Source of the DNA: Acidimicrobiales bacterium
GTDB taxonomy: Bacteria; Actinomycetota; Acidimicrobiia; Acidimicrobiales; Poriferisodalaceae
Direction of reading: 5' to 3'
NCBI GenBank assembly: GCA_030743005.1
Contig: JASLTG010000004.1
Coordinates: 1-64,000, forward strand
DNA: 64,000 bases
Part shown: positions 8,008-17,365 of the stretch, piece after piece
How positions within the stretch are numbered: the first letter of the stretch is position 1
How the letters are laid out: each line of letters begins with the position of its first letter
Program-made: the position numbers and the translations under genes
Notes under the pieces: model-generated
Told to the model about the DNA's origin: nothing
What the model saw: the letters and a program-made list of their open reading frames with translations, nothing else
Database searches by the model: none

Positions 8008-8913
8008 TCAGGATTCACCAAAGGCGCTCACGATGTCGTTGCCTTGCGCCGCCCAAACGCCCTCAAGTTGCATGACTTGACTTAATGCACGATCAAGAGA
8101 ACGAATGCGAAATGGTTGCCCTGTTAGCCAAGGTCGTAACGTCAACATCATATGACGGGCCGAAGTTTGGCCATCCATATGCAGTCGGGTCGCCGCGCCA
8201 ACAATCATGCCTTCCCAGCTAGCGAGACTGGCTCGGCGGTGCCAAAGCGCAAACTCGTCGTCGACTTCCAAAAAAAGAGGAAGCGACACGAGGTCACCGA
8301 CGGGCGTTGTCATCTTGTATGGCTGCTCATCGTTGGGCCAATCGCACACATAGTTGACTCCAGCCGCGGCTAACAATTCCGGGGTGCGAGATGATTCGAC
8401 TCCTTCAGGTGAGAACCAGCCAGAAGGTCGACTACCCGACAACTTTTCCAAGGTGTCTAAACAATCAGTGATGATCTCAGCCTCAGCTTCTTCGCTGAGT
8501 TTGGACGTAATTAGTTGGCTAGCCGCCACCCCATGCCCAACTAGTTCACAACCACGTTGCATCAGATGATCAATGAGCCACGGGTAATGAACCGCGGTCA
8601 GTTTGTCGACGGCGACCGTGACCGGAATCCCATGACGTTCCAGCGTGTCCAACAAGCGGAAAACGCCGACTCGGTGGCCGTATTCTCTATGAGTTAATTG
8701 CACATAATCGGGTGCCGGTAATTTGATCAAGCCGCCACTCGAGTTCCGCAAACTGTAGGCGTCTGCCGGCGGATCCCATTCGTAGTGCTCAAGTAGAACT
8801 AGAGCCCCTATAGCCAGAGGTTTTCTAGATGGCCAAATAAGTGGAGACCTCGCTGGTAACGGCGAGTACGGGTAATGAGAATGATCCATTCCCGGGGAGC
8901 GTTCAGCTGGCAT
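8008..8913 (-). CDS. Polysaccharide deacetylase-fold protein, PuuE-like, probably altered active site
   Basis: A 301-residue member of the NodB/PuuE-like carbohydrate esterase 4 fold and a paralogue of the gene directly upstream. Shared landmarks are EHYEWDPP, REYGHRVGVFRLLDTLERHG, a VGHG segment and the C-terminal LRPWLTGQPFRI. In the paralogue the last motif reads LHPYLMGMPHRI, so a conserved His is Arg here. The protein may be a non-catalytic or specialised partner. The start at 8913 overlaps the end of the upstream gene by 11 bases, which indicates coupled translation. The 3' end faces the monooxygenase gene across 4 bases. Confidence 0.8.
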   Translation of the reverse strand: MPAERSPGMDHSHYPYSPLPARSPLIWPSRKPLAIGALVLLEHYEWDPPADAYSLRNSSGGLIKLPAPDYVQLTHREYGHRVGVFRLLDTLERHGIPVTVAVDKLTAVHYPWLIDHLMQRGCELVGHGVAASQLITSKLSEEAEAEIITDCLDTLEKLSGSRPSGWFSPEGVESSRTPELLAAAGVNYVCDWPNDEQPYKMTTPVGDLVSLPLFLEVDDEFALWHRRASLASWEGMIVGAATRLHMDGQTSARHMMLTLRPWLTGQPFRIRSLDRALSQVMQLEGVWAAQGNDIVSAFGES

Positions 8914-9826
8914 CGCGTACCGCGCTTATCACTTCTGCATGATCAACGAATTCTTCGTAATGGTGCTCGATGAAATGCTCCGCTATTTCTGACGCTGTGG
9001 TCTGCCAAACTCCGTCATGGCCCAGCAAATAATCCAGGATTTCTTCTAAGCCCTGAATGCGGTGAGGCATTCCCATCAGATAAGGATGAAGAGCTAGAGC
9101 CATAACACGCCCAGACGTTCCGCCTTCTTCGTACAGAGTGTCGAATTGGGCTTTGACCATTTCAACGAATTCTTGTGTGTCGTGATGATGAAGAAAGACC
9201 GGAACATCATTCAGTTCAATACTGTAAGGAACTGAAACGAGCGGGCCGCCATCAACCTTTATCGGTATTGGCTGATCATCGTGAAGCCAATCGGCATGAT
9301 AAATGAGCCCCGCCTCCGCCATCAGATCCGGCGTAAGAACTGTGTTAGATACCGCCGGTCCGAGCATCCCCTTGAGGTCTTGCCCTGTGTGTCTACGCAG
9401 CGTGTCGACGCAATCAACATAGAACTCGCGCTCTTCTTCCTCAGTCAGCGAAGATAGGTATCGAGTGTTGTAGATGCCGTGACTCATGATTTCCCAACCA
9501 CGGTCAGTCATCGCCTTCCCGATATCTGGGTAGTGCTCGAATACAGCCAAATTAGTGGAGGCAGTGCAACGAACCTCGTACTCGTCGAGCACCTCCAACA
9601 TCCGCCAGAAACCAACCCGATTCCCGTAGTCGCGTTGGGAATACCCTTGGACCTCAGGGTGGGGAGATCGAGGCCAAGGATTTCTCCGAGGATCACGCGG
9701 GGGAAGGTATTCGTAATGCTCAATATTGGGTGCAATCCACAAGGCAACCTTGGCCTCATCGGGCCACGAGATTTTTGGACGATCCGCCATCGGTAAATAG
9801 TCAACGCGATGTGGGGGCAAGGCCAT
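8903..9826 (-). CDS. Polysaccharide deacetylase-fold amidohydrolase, PuuE (allantoinase)-like
   Basis: A 307-residue protein whose features match the PuuE/allantoinase-like branch of the NodB fold: IEHYEYLPP in the first strand, QRDYGNRVGFWRMLEVLDEY, EIMSHGIYNTRYLSSL, a PYSIELND segment and ALHPYLMGMPHRIQGLEEIL near the C-terminus. Members cleave cyclic amides or N-acetyl groups; the substrate is unknown. The gene is first of a two-gene operon with its paralogue. A TACGGT box 6 bases upstream of the ATG supports this start and leaderless transcription. An internal ATG 12 codons later (MADRPK) is a less likely alternative. Confidence 0.85.
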   Translation of the reverse strand: MALPPHRVDYLPMADRPKISWPDEAKVALWIAPNIEHYEYLPPRDPRRNPWPRSPHPEVQGYSQRDYGNRVGFWRMLEVLDEYEVRCTASTNLAVFEHYPDIGKAMTDRGWEIMSHGIYNTRYLSSLTEEEEREFYVDCVDTLRRHTGQDLKGMLGPAVSNTVLTPDLMAEAGLIYHADWLHDDQPIPIKVDGGPLVSVPYSIELNDVPVFLHHHDTQEFVEMVKAQFDTLYEEGGTSGRVMALALHPYLMGMPHRIQGLEEILDYLLGHDGVWQTTASEIAEHFIEHHYEEFVDHAEVISAVRDAS

Positions 9827-9832
9827 ACCAGC

Positions 9833-9838
9833 ACCGTA
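9833..9838 (-). promoter_or_regulatory. Candidate leaderless -10 box TACGGT
   Basis: On the minus strand TACGGT ends 6 bases before the ATG at 9826, and no Shine-Dalgarno sequence is present. It fits the same layout as several other starts in the window. Confidence 0.45.
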
Positions 9839-9903
9839 GTCAGAACCACCGCTATAAGGGGACTATCGTCACAAGTAACGAGTGGGAGTTCTTGGGGGGA
9901 TTT

Positions 9904-12339
9904 GTGCTAAGCGATTACAGAGTTCTGGATCTAACCGATGAGCGTGGACACCTAGCAGCATTCATCCTTGCGCAAATGGGTGCAGAGGTCATCTCTATCG
10001 AGCCGCCGACGGGATCTAGTGCACGCCGACTCGCGCCGTTTGCCGAAGGAATCGATGACGGGGAACACTCCCTTCATCATTGGGCCTATAACCGCGGCAA
10101 AAAAAGTGTTGTCTTGGACTTAGAAACGGCCGAAGGCATCAGCCAACTTCGGCGTCTCATAATGGGCGCGGACGTCATGTTCGACTCGTTTGATCCTGGA
10201 GTGATGGATTCACTGGGGCTTACTCCCTCTGAAATCGCTGAACTTAACCCTCAAATGATCGATGTTTCTATTACAGCATTTGGCGGCGACGGCCCCAAAG
10301 CGAACTGGGAACATAGCGACCTTACGCTTCAAGCAGCTGCTGGAAATATGGTGTTGACGGGTGACGAAGACCGGTCTCCGCTCCGAGCCGGAGGTACCCT
10401 GCCTCAAGCCTTTGGTAATGCCGCGTCTGAGGCAGCAGGAGCGGCGCTGATAGCCCTATTTGAGCGACAGTCGACATCTGGGCTGGGGCAGCACATCGAT
10501 GTATCGGCACAACACTCGATGAACCAGTGCACCCAGTCGAACTCTTTAGCAACCCCGTTGGGAGCAACGCCGCCCACCAGGCTTGCTGGTGGAGTGGAAC
10601 TTGGGGGGATTCGTATCCAAGTTATGTGGCCTTGTTCAGACGGTTTTGCCTCAGTCAGCTTCCTGTTCGGACCAGCCTTCGCCCCCTTCACACGGAACCT
10701 GATGACTTGGGTATGTGAGGAAGGTTTCTGCGACGAAGCCACCAGAGACAAAGATTGGGTCGAATATGCGCTGATGCTCCTCGACGGCCGAGAATCAAAG
10801 GAGGAGTACGAACGAGTCAAAGACATCCTCACCAAATTTTTTGCTACTAAGACCAAAGCTGAGCTTTTGGAGGCGGCAATGAAACGTCGCGTCCTAATCA
10901 CCCCGGTGACTACGACCGAAGAGGTTGTGAACAGCGAACAACTCGACTTTCGTGGCTATTGGGAGACGATCGAACATGATGATGGCTCCACTGTTGATTA
11001 CCCCGGAGCGTTCGCTAAATTCGCTGAAACCCCCTTGCAGATCCTGGCCGAAGCTCCACGTCTCGGTGAACACACCGTGCAGGTGTTAAATGAGCCTGAT
11101 CGCAACGCTGATATTGCCATAACCGAACCCGTCGCCTCGACGGCCCTTCCTCTTGAAGGGGTAAAAGTCTTGGACTTGATGTGGGCCATGGCAGGGCCCG
11201 CTGCTTCACGAGTGTTAGCTGACTACGGTGCTGAGATCGTTCGCGTGGAATCAGCCAACAAACTTGATGCCGTTCGAAGCATCTCACCATTTCCGGCCGA
11301 TATTGCAGACCCTGACAAGTCAGGGATTTATCACAACATGAACGCCGGAAAGCGAGGACTGACCCTCGATATGGCCAAGCCGGGGGCTATCGATGTCATA
11401 TGGGACCTCATCGACTGGGCTGACGTGGTCCTCGAATCATTCTCTCCCAAAGCGATGACCGCCTGGGATATTGACTATGAACAGGTCAAAAAGCGGCGGC
11501 CCGACATCATCATGGCTTCAAGCTGTCTCATGGGTCAGACGGGTCCCTTGGCCATGTTGGCCGGCTTTGGGACTATGGCAGCAGCGATATCGGGGTTCTT
11601 TTACCCGGTTGGTTGGACAGACCGAGCACCGACCGGTCCGTACAGTGCGTACACCGATTACACGGCACCGCGTTGGCTTGTCACTTCGGTCATGGGAGCA
11701 CTCGAACACAAGAGGCGAACGGGCCAGGGCCAATATATAGATCTGTCTCAGGCAGAAGCTGCTTTGCATCTGATGACGCCAGCGCTCCTGGAATATTCGA
11801 TCAATGGAAATATTTGGGAACGAAACGGGAACCGGGACATTGTTTTTGCCCCACAGGGTGGATACCCAACTAGAGGGAATGACAACTGGATAGCGATCTC
11901 ATGTAAAGACGACAACCAGTGGCAGGCTTTGGCAGGAGAGATGAATCGCGGTGACCTTTCACATCTCACCGCCGAAGAACGACACGCTCAACACGATGAA
12001 CTCGACTCCATTGTTTCCGCGTGGACTCTCGGACAAGAAGGTGTGGAACTGATGGAGAAACTCCAAGCCCTTGGGGTCGCGGCGCACATTGTCCAAAACT
12101 CACCTGAACTAGTAGCCGACGAACAAATGACTCATCGCGGTTGCTTCGTCGAAGTCGCTCACGCGAGCCACGAACCTTTCTTCGTTGATGGAACCCGCTT
12201 TCACATGTCACGCACCCCAGCCGAAGTCACCCATGCTGGCCCAATTTTCGGTGAGCACACCTTTGAGGTTCTGATGGAATGCGCTGGATACGATCCGGAC
12301 CAGATAGCTGATCTCGCCGTGGCTGAACTACTCGAATAA
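9904..12339 (+). CDS. Double-length family III CoA-transferase (CaiB/BaiF type, tandem fusion)
   Basis: An 811-residue protein made of two complete CaiB/BaiF CoA-transferase units, each about 400 residues. Unit 1 begins SDYRVLDLTDERG and contains YNRGKKSVVLDLET and GQHIDVSAQHSMNQ. Unit 2 begins EGVKVLDLMWAMAGPAASR and contains NAGKRGLTLDMAKPG and GQYIDLSQAEAALH. The family moves CoA between carboxylic acids or racemises 2-methylacyl-CoAs. Single-unit members form interlocked dimers, so the fusion may act as its own heterodimer. I chose the GTG at 9904 because a G-rich Shine-Dalgarno (GGGGGGA) lies just before it; longer readings run into the divergent gene. It is convergent with the carboxylase gene 13 bases away. 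Confidence 0.85.
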   Translation: MLSDYRVLDLTDERGHLAAFILAQMGAEVISIEPPTGSSARRLAPFAEGIDDGEHSLHHWAYNRGKKSVVLDLETAEGISQLRRLIMGADVMFDSFDPGVMDSLGLTPSEIAELNPQMIDVSITAFGGDGPKANWEHSDLTLQAAAGNMVLTGDEDRSPLRAGGTLPQAFGNAASEAAGAALIALFERQSTSGLGQHIDVSAQHSMNQCTQSNSLATPLGATPPTRLAGGVELGGIRIQVMWPCSDGFASVSFLFGPAFAPFTRNLMTWVCEEGFCDEATRDKDWVEYALMLLDGRESKEEYERVKDILTKFFATKTKAELLEAAMKRRVLITPVTTTEEVVNSEQLDFRGYWETIEHDDGSTVDYPGAFAKFAETPLQILAEAPRLGEHTVQVLNEPDRNADIAITEPVASTALPLEGVKVLDLMWAMAGPAASRVLADYGAEIVRVESANKLDAVRSISPFPADIADPDKSGIYHNMNAGKRGLTLDMAKPGAIDVIWDLIDWADVVLESFSPKAMTAWDIDYEQVKKRRPDIIMASSCLMGQTGPLAMLAGFGTMAAAISGFFYPVGWTDRAPTGPYSAYTDYTAPRWLVTSVMGALEHKRRTGQGQYIDLSQAEAALHLMTPALLEYSINGNIWERNGNRDIVFAPQGGYPTRGNDNWIAISCKDDNQWQALAGEMNRGDLSHLTAEERHAQHDELDSIVSAWTLGQEGVELMEKLQALGVAAHIVQNSPELVADEQMTHRGCFVEVAHASHEPFFVDGTRFHMSRTPAEVTHAGPIFGEHTFEVLMECAGYDPDQIADLAVAELLE

Positions 12340-12352
12340 CTGGAACGAGCAA

Positions 12353-15300
12353 CTACCAGGTGTCGATCATCGGGCGTTTCTTACCCTCGCGAGGCTCTGC
12401 TTTGGGGGCCGCACGCAACGCCATCGATACCCATGTACGAGTTTCTGACGGATCAATGACATCGTCCAACTCGAAGAAGGTCGCTGTGCTGACTGCTTTG
12501 CCGTTTTCATACAGTTTCGCCACCATCTCTTCGTAGTAAGCGATGCGTTCGTCGGGGTCTTCAATAGATTCAAGTTCTTTGCGGTAGCCAAGCTTTACGA
12601 AACCTTCCAGCCCCATTCCGCCGAACTCACCAGTAGGCCATGCCACACAAAACACAGGGGCTTTGAAACTCCCTCCGGCCATTGCTTGAGCGCCGAGCCC
12701 ATACCCTTTTCTTAAGACGACAGTCATGAACGGAACTGTGACGCTGGCTGATGTGACAAACATTCTGCTTGCGTGTCGAACCGTAGCTTCATATTCGGCC
12801 TGAGGGCCCACCATGATTCCCGGTGTGTCACACAAAAAAATCAACGGAATGTCGTGTGCATCGCAGAGCTGCATAAATCTGCTGCCTTTATCGCCAACAT
12901 CCGCATCGATAGCGCCGCCTAGATGGTGGTTGTTGTTAGCGATGATTCCGACTGGGCGGCCTTCTATTCGACCCAAAGTGGTTACGCAACCAGGCCCCCA
13001 ACCTTTACGGATTTCCAAAGTTGAGTCGACATCGCACATTGTGTCGATAACTTCACGAACGTCGTAAGCACGCAGACGGTTCTCCGGAACGATATGTCTC
13101 AACAAACGTTGATCTGGAGCCTCCCAGTCATCTACCGGGCCCTGGAAATAAGAAAGATATTTCTTTGCGACGTCCATCGCTTCATCTTCATCATCAACGA
13201 GGATGTCGATTACACCATTGGGATATTGAACCTCTACAGGACCCACTTCCTCTGGACGAAATACACCCAGTCCGCCGCCTTCAATCATTGCTGGGCCGCC
13301 AATCCCAATGTTGGACCCTTTGGTCGCGATGATTACATCGCAGCAGCCGAGTAACACAGCATTACCAGCGAAGCATCGACCATTAGTGACACCAACTAAT
13401 GGCACTAAACCAGAGAGCTTGGCGAAGAAAGTGAAAGCCCAACAGTCGAGTCCAGCTCCCCCCGCAGTGTCTGTGTCACCGGGGCGTCCACCGCCACCTT
13501 CAGCTAGCAAGACCGTTGGAAGTTTGTTCTGTTCCGCTAATTCGAACAGTCGATCCTTTTTACGATGATTTTGAAGGCCTTGAGTGCCAGCTAGAACCAT
13601 GTAGTCGTAGGACATGACCATTGTCTGAGCGTCGTCATCACCAAACAAATCGCCGTTGACGCTCCCGATTCCGGCGACCATGCCATCGCCTTGAGTGTTG
13701 TCGATGAGGTCATCAAGGCTTCTCCTTCGCCGTTGCGCAGCAACCATCAACGGCCCATATTCGACGAAGGTGCCGTCGTCTACCAACCGGGACAAGTTTT
13801 CACGAGCGGTTCGGTGCCCTCTCCCATGCCTTTTCTCCACGGCCGCGGGTTTAGCCTCATCCATCCCTTTGTAATGGCGGTCGAACACTTCCTGTAGATC
13901 TGGCCGAATGAAGTCAAGGTCGACTGTTGCTTGGGTTTCGCCGCTTTCAATGTCCAGATCAGCTTCTTCGATAAAGAGAAGCGCATGGCCTTCATAAATG
14001 GTGTCTCCCTCGCTAACACCCAAAGAACGAACGATGCCTGTCATGGTCGAGGCTATGACGTGCTCCATTTTCATTGCTTCCATAACAGCCACTGGCTGAC
14101 CCACCGCTACCTCATCACCCGGGGCTACAGCGATCGAGATGATCGTGCCTTGCAGCGGAGCTTCCACCGGTCGACTGCCGTCGGGACCAACGGTCGCTGA
14201 GATCTCCGCATTGGTCGAAGGGTCGGCATTTCTTTCACCTATATCGCCGTGTTGAAGAACGGCTAATGGGTCGTTACTTACCCGAGCGCCCGCAAGCGAA
14301 GCATTAGAGCTCTCCTCGGCAGAGAGAGAGGACCACCGATCTGATGAAGTAAGTTTGGCTTCCTCAACCAACTCAGCAGCAAACGTGTTGATGAAGCTGG
14401 TGGTCACTTCGTTTGTTCGTACCTCTGGCCGGTCAAGCAAAGCAAGTAGGTAAGTGATGTTGGTATGGACTCCTTCTAACCGAAATTCACTGAGGGCACG
14501 TCTGACCCTCCGGACAGCGTCTTCGTAGTCACTCGTAGGGGAGTACGCGATGACCTTTGCAATCAAAGAGTCAAAGTTCGGGTTTGTTTGGTAACCCTGA
14601 TAACCGTAGGAGTCAGTTCTCACTCCTGGACCGCTTGGGGTCTCAAACGCTGAGATGGTTCCTCCAGCTGGGCGAGCCAAACCCTCCTCAGTCATTGTTT
14701 CGGTGTTAACCCGACACTGAATAGCAAACCCTTTAGCTTCAGGCACCTGATCTTGTTGGAGACCTAAATCACCTAGCGAAGATCCGCCAGCTACAAGAAT
14801 TTGGCTACGAACTAAATCAACTCCGGTTACTTCTTCGGTAACGGTGTGTTCGACTTGCAAGCGAGCGTTGGTTTCAATGAAAGCAACATTCGTGGGATCG
14901 TTCGCATCAACTAAGAATTCCCAAGTACCTAACCCTCGGTACCCGACCTCGTCAGCCATTCTTGTAGCAGCGTTAGTTAACAGGCCACGAACTTCCGCGC
15001 TGATTGACGGTGAAGGAGCGACCTCAATGATTTTCTGGTTTTGTCTTTGGAGGGTGCATTCCCGTTCACCCAGATGAGCCACCGATGCCCCATCGCCGAT
15101 GATCTGAACTTCAACGTGTCGCGCTGCCTCAATAAGTCTCTCCGCGTACAAGTCGCCGACTCCGAAGGCTGATTGCGCTTCGCTTTGACACCGTTCAAAA
15201 ATTTCGGCGACGTCCTGGCCGTTACGAACCTCGCGCATTCCTCTGCCGCCACCGCCGGCCACCGCCTTGACCATGATGGCTCCGTGTTCAACTAGAAACT

Positions 15301-15733
15301 CTTCGATCTCTTCTAAGTTGGCGGCGCCCGAAGTCGCAGGAACCACTGGAACGCCAAGTTGTGTCGCCAGGTTCCTTGCTGACACCTTGTCTCCGAACAA
15401 AGCAAGTTGATCAGAAACTGGGCCCACAAATGTGACCCCTTCGTTCTCCAATGCCCGAGCAAAGTCTGCGTTCTCAGCAAGAAAGCCATACCCAGGATGA
15501 ACAGCATCGCAACCATTAGAAACTGCCAACGCAACAATTTGATTTATATCGAGATAAGCAGCTGCACCGCTGCCTTCGAGCTCGACCGAATCATCAGACA
15601 CCTGCCTGTGCAGAGACAGGTGATCGTCGGAACTGAACGTAGCCACGCTTGAAATACCAAGATCTCCAGCGGCGCGAGCTATTCGCACTGCGATTTCACC
15701 ACGGTTTGCTATCAGGAGCTTTTCTATGGGCAT
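12353..15733 (-). CDS. Single-chain acyl-CoA carboxylase (BC-BCCP-CT fusion, LCC-like)
   Basis: A 1126-residue biotin enzyme holding a whole acyl-CoA carboxylase. The biotin carboxylase domain (about 1-450) shows LIANRGEIAVRIARAA, the glycine-rich ATP loop KAVAGGGGRGMR and ETNARLQVEHTVTE. The biotin carrier domain has EAMKMEHV with the biotinyl Lys at residue 555. The carboxyltransferase (about 610-1126) shows GGGGRPGDTDTAGG and a GIMVGP oxyanion loop. The order BC-BCCP-CT and the size match single-chain long-chain acyl-CoA carboxylases of actinobacteria and fused acetyl/propionyl-type enzymes, which carboxylate acyl-CoAs with ATP and bicarbonate. GGAGAGG precedes the ATG. It is the last gene of the minus-strand CoA operon. 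The exact acyl-CoA is unknown. Confidence 0.92.
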   Translation of the reverse strand: MPIEKLLIANRGEIAVRIARAAGDLGISSVATFSSDDHLSLHRQVSDDSVELEGSGAAAYLDINQIVALAVSNGCDAVHPGYGFLAENADFARALENEGVTFVGPVSDQLALFGDKVSARNLATQLGVPVVPATSGAANLEEIEEFLVEHGAIMVKAVAGGGGRGMREVRNGQDVAEIFERCQSEAQSAFGVGDLYAERLIEAARHVEVQIIGDGASVAHLGERECTLQRQNQKIIEVAPSPSISAEVRGLLTNAATRMADEVGYRGLGTWEFLVDANDPTNVAFIETNARLQVEHTVTEEVTGVDLVRSQILVAGGSSLGDLGLQQDQVPEAKGFAIQCRVNTETMTEEGLARPAGGTISAFETPSGPGVRTDSYGYQGYQTNPNFDSLIAKVIAYSPTSDYEDAVRRVRRALSEFRLEGVHTNITYLLALLDRPEVRTNEVTTSFINTFAAELVEEAKLTSSDRWSSLSAEESSNASLAGARVSNDPLAVLQHGDIGERNADPSTNAEISATVGPDGSRPVEAPLQGTIISIAVAPGDEVAVGQPVAVMEAMKMEHVIASTMTGIVRSLGVSEGDTIYEGHALLFIEEADLDIESGETQATVDLDFIRPDLQEVFDRHYKGMDEAKPAAVEKRHGRGHRTARENLSRLVDDGTFVEYGPLMVAAQRRRRSLDDLIDNTQGDGMVAGIGSVNGDLFGDDDAQTMVMSYDYMVLAGTQGLQNHRKKDRLFELAEQNKLPTVLLAEGGGGRPGDTDTAGGAGLDCWAFTFFAKLSGLVPLVGVTNGRCFAGNAVLLGCCDVIIATKGSNIGIGGPAMIEGGGLGVFRPEEVGPVEVQYPNGVIDILVDDEDEAMDVAKKYLSYFQGPVDDWEAPDQRLLRHIVPENRLRAYDVREVIDTMCDVDSTLEIRKGWGPGCVTTLGRIEGRPVGIIANNNHHLGGAIDADVGDKGSRFMQLCDAHDIPLIFLCDTPGIMVGPQAEYEATVRHASRMFVTSASVTVPFMTVVLRKGYGLGAQAMAGGSFKAPVFCVAWPTGEFGGMGLEGFVKLGYRKELESIEDPDERIAYYEEMVAKLYENGKAVSTATFFELDDVIDPSETRTWVSMALRAAPKAEPREGKKRPMIDTW

Positions 15734-15768
15734 TAGTACCTCTCCACGGATGCTTTGCTATGCCCGTT

Positions 15769-15781
15769 CTACAACATGTAG
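15769..15781. promoter_or_regulatory. Inverted repeat CTACA-ACA-TGTAG upstream of the carboxylase gene
   Basis: A perfect 13-base palindrome (5-base arms, 3-base centre) lies 36-48 bases upstream of the carboxylase ATG, inside the 64-base gap after the MaoC-like gene. The place and size would suit an operator for a dimeric repressor. No regulator gene is encoded nearby. Confidence 0.35.
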
Positions 15782-15797
15782 GCCTTGTCGTTCTCGC

Positions 15798-16631
15798 TCA
15801 GTCCTTGGGGAGCAACGGAAGAATCACAGCGACCTGTCGAACAAGAGCGACCTCGGTCCCCTGAGCATCAATGAAGACTGCATCGGTCGTGGACCAAGGT
15901 TTGCCTTTTCTATGCTCCACGTCACCCCACCTCCCGGCGACCACGACATCGCCATCAGCGCGAAAAGTATTTAGATGCTGCACCCGGCCTGAGGCGTGCA
16001 CTCCTGCCGGCATCCGATATGAGTGTCTAATCAACGGAGTCATCTGGCCTAGAACCCACGAAGGGTGAATTAGCGGAGCATCACCGGAACTCCATGCGAC
16101 ATCGTCATCGTGAATTCGCTCGCTCATCCAAACTCTTGCGTCGTTAGCTCTTAAAGGAACCGACATTGGGGGATAGTCAAGGTCACTGGGAATGTCGTTC
16201 AATCCGAGGAACGGTCTATTTTCCGGCTCAGGCACAGGGGTCCGATCAGTGGGGAGTATGAACTCCTCTCTCCACGGAGCGTCACCTAACCCGACAGTCC
16301 CTTCGATAGTTACGCGCCCATCGGAGACAACTTTTTGAGTTATCAAACCCACATCAGGATCTTCTGGGGAAGGAACCACTTCAGTTAAAAGTTCATCACC
16401 CGCGTACACAGGTCGAGGTAACCGAAACTCACACCACCCGTGTGAGAGCCACGTATCACCCAGAGAATTTAGAATTGCCGGAACCATCCAGCCGTAGGTA
16501 TGAATTCCGGCGACAATGCCTCCCGCGTACCCATAACTGACAGCACTTTCGTCGTGTATGGGGTTCGCAGCTGACACCTCAGCGGGATCAGCGACAGCAA
16601 AACGAGTGCACGATGCAGAGGCAACTGTCAT
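15798..16631 (-). CDS. MaoC/HTD2-like double-hotdog acyl-CoA hydratase
   Basis: A 277-residue protein with two hotdog-fold halves. The first half carries the hydratase-2 type motif ANPIHDESAVSYGYAGG followed by IVAGIHTYGW, with the Asp/His arrangement of MaoC and mesaconyl-CoA hydratase-like proteins. The C-terminal half (about 150-277) includes PLIHPSWVLGQM, HASGRVQHLNTF and VAGRWGDVEHRKGKPW. It probably adds or removes water from an enoyl-CoA. The start ATG overlaps the stop of the dienelactone-hydrolase-like gene (ATGA), and the carboxylase gene follows 64 bases later. Confidence 0.82.
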   Translation of the reverse strand: MTVASASCTRFAVADPAEVSAANPIHDESAVSYGYAGGIVAGIHTYGWMVPAILNSLGDTWLSHGWCEFRLPRPVYAGDELLTEVVPSPEDPDVGLITQKVVSDGRVTIEGTVGLGDAPWREEFILPTDRTPVPEPENRPFLGLNDIPSDLDYPPMSVPLRANDARVWMSERIHDDDVAWSSGDAPLIHPSWVLGQMTPLIRHSYRMPAGVHASGRVQHLNTFRADGDVVVAGRWGDVEHRKGKPWSTTDAVFIDAQGTEVALVRQVAVILPLLPKD

Positions 16632-17365
16632 GGCTTTGATTTCAAATTGCGGTCGAATAAAGAATGCAAAAGTTCCCAGTGATGTTCAGAAGCGACCTTG
16701 TCGTATTTGGGTCGTTGCGGGAAAACGAAACCGTGATGTACACCTTCGATCCACTCAGCACAGTGCGAAACGTCAGCACTTTCCAAAGCTTTTGTGAGTC
16801 GGTCGAAATGAGGTCGGTCTACCCAATCATCGAACTCAGCGGCCAGAACCAAAATTTCGCCAACCATCTCACTTGCCCGTTTATGGGGAGAGTCATCAGC
16901 GTCAGTGGCGAGGCGAACTCCATGGATCGACGCCGCAGCTTTGATCTTCTGTGGGTATTCAGCAGCTAGCCATAAAGCAAAAGGTCCACTCATGCAATAT
17001 CCGGTAACTCCCACACTGTCTGCGTCGGCGGCGTCATCAGATGCAGCATGTTCAAGAAGCTTAGAAGCGTCCCTGGCGACCATAGCGCTACTTAGATTCC
17101 CCATTAACTGAGCCATGTGCCGTGCGCTGGCCGGATCCTCTCGGTGAACCGTAAAGGACGGCACGTCCCGGTAATAGAGATTAGGCAGCATGACGTAGTA
17201 CCCCGTCGCCGCGATTCGTCTGGCCATGTCATGAAGCTCTTCTCGTTTCCCCGGAGCATCCATGAGGAATAACACCACCGGGAAAGGTTCACCTGACTCG
17301 GGACGAACGACAAAGGTAGACATCTCACCTTCGTCTGTTTCGATAGTTAAGTGTTGTTCAATCAC
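16628..17365 (-). CDS. Dienelactone hydrolase family protein
   Basis: A 245-residue alpha/beta hydrolase of the dienelactone hydrolase family. The nucleophile elbow is GVTGYCMSGPFALW, with Cys in place of Ser as in true dienelactone hydrolases. The Asp is in AAEFDDWVDRPHF and the His in EGVHHGFVFPQRP. The family hydrolyses lactones and small esters or thioesters. The start is GTG, overlapping the last base of the stop of the upstream NTF2-like gene, and the 3' end overlaps the MaoC-like gene by 4 bases. The tight packing argues for a shared pathway with the hydratase and carboxylase. Confidence 0.87.
   Translation of the reverse strand: MIEQHLTIETDEGEMSTFVVRPESGEPFPVVLFLMDAPGKREELHDMARRIAATGYYVMLPNLYYRDVPSFTVHREDPASARHMAQLMGNLSSAMVARDASKLLEHAASDDAADADSVGVTGYCMSGPFALWLAAEYPQKIKAAASIHGVRLATDADDSPHKRASEMVGEILVLAAEFDDWVDRPHFDRLTKALESADVSHCAEWIEGVHHGFVFPQRPKYDKVASEHHWELLHSLFDRNLKSKP

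Noticed and set aside
9730-9903. Longer N-terminus for the CoA-transferase
   Set aside because: The extra residues overlap the divergent deacetylase gene and match no family; a G-rich Shine-Dalgarno precedes the GTG at 9904.
13308-15652. Several plus-strand open frames inside the carboxylase gene
   Set aside because: Shadows of a 1126-residue coding sequence with clear domains.
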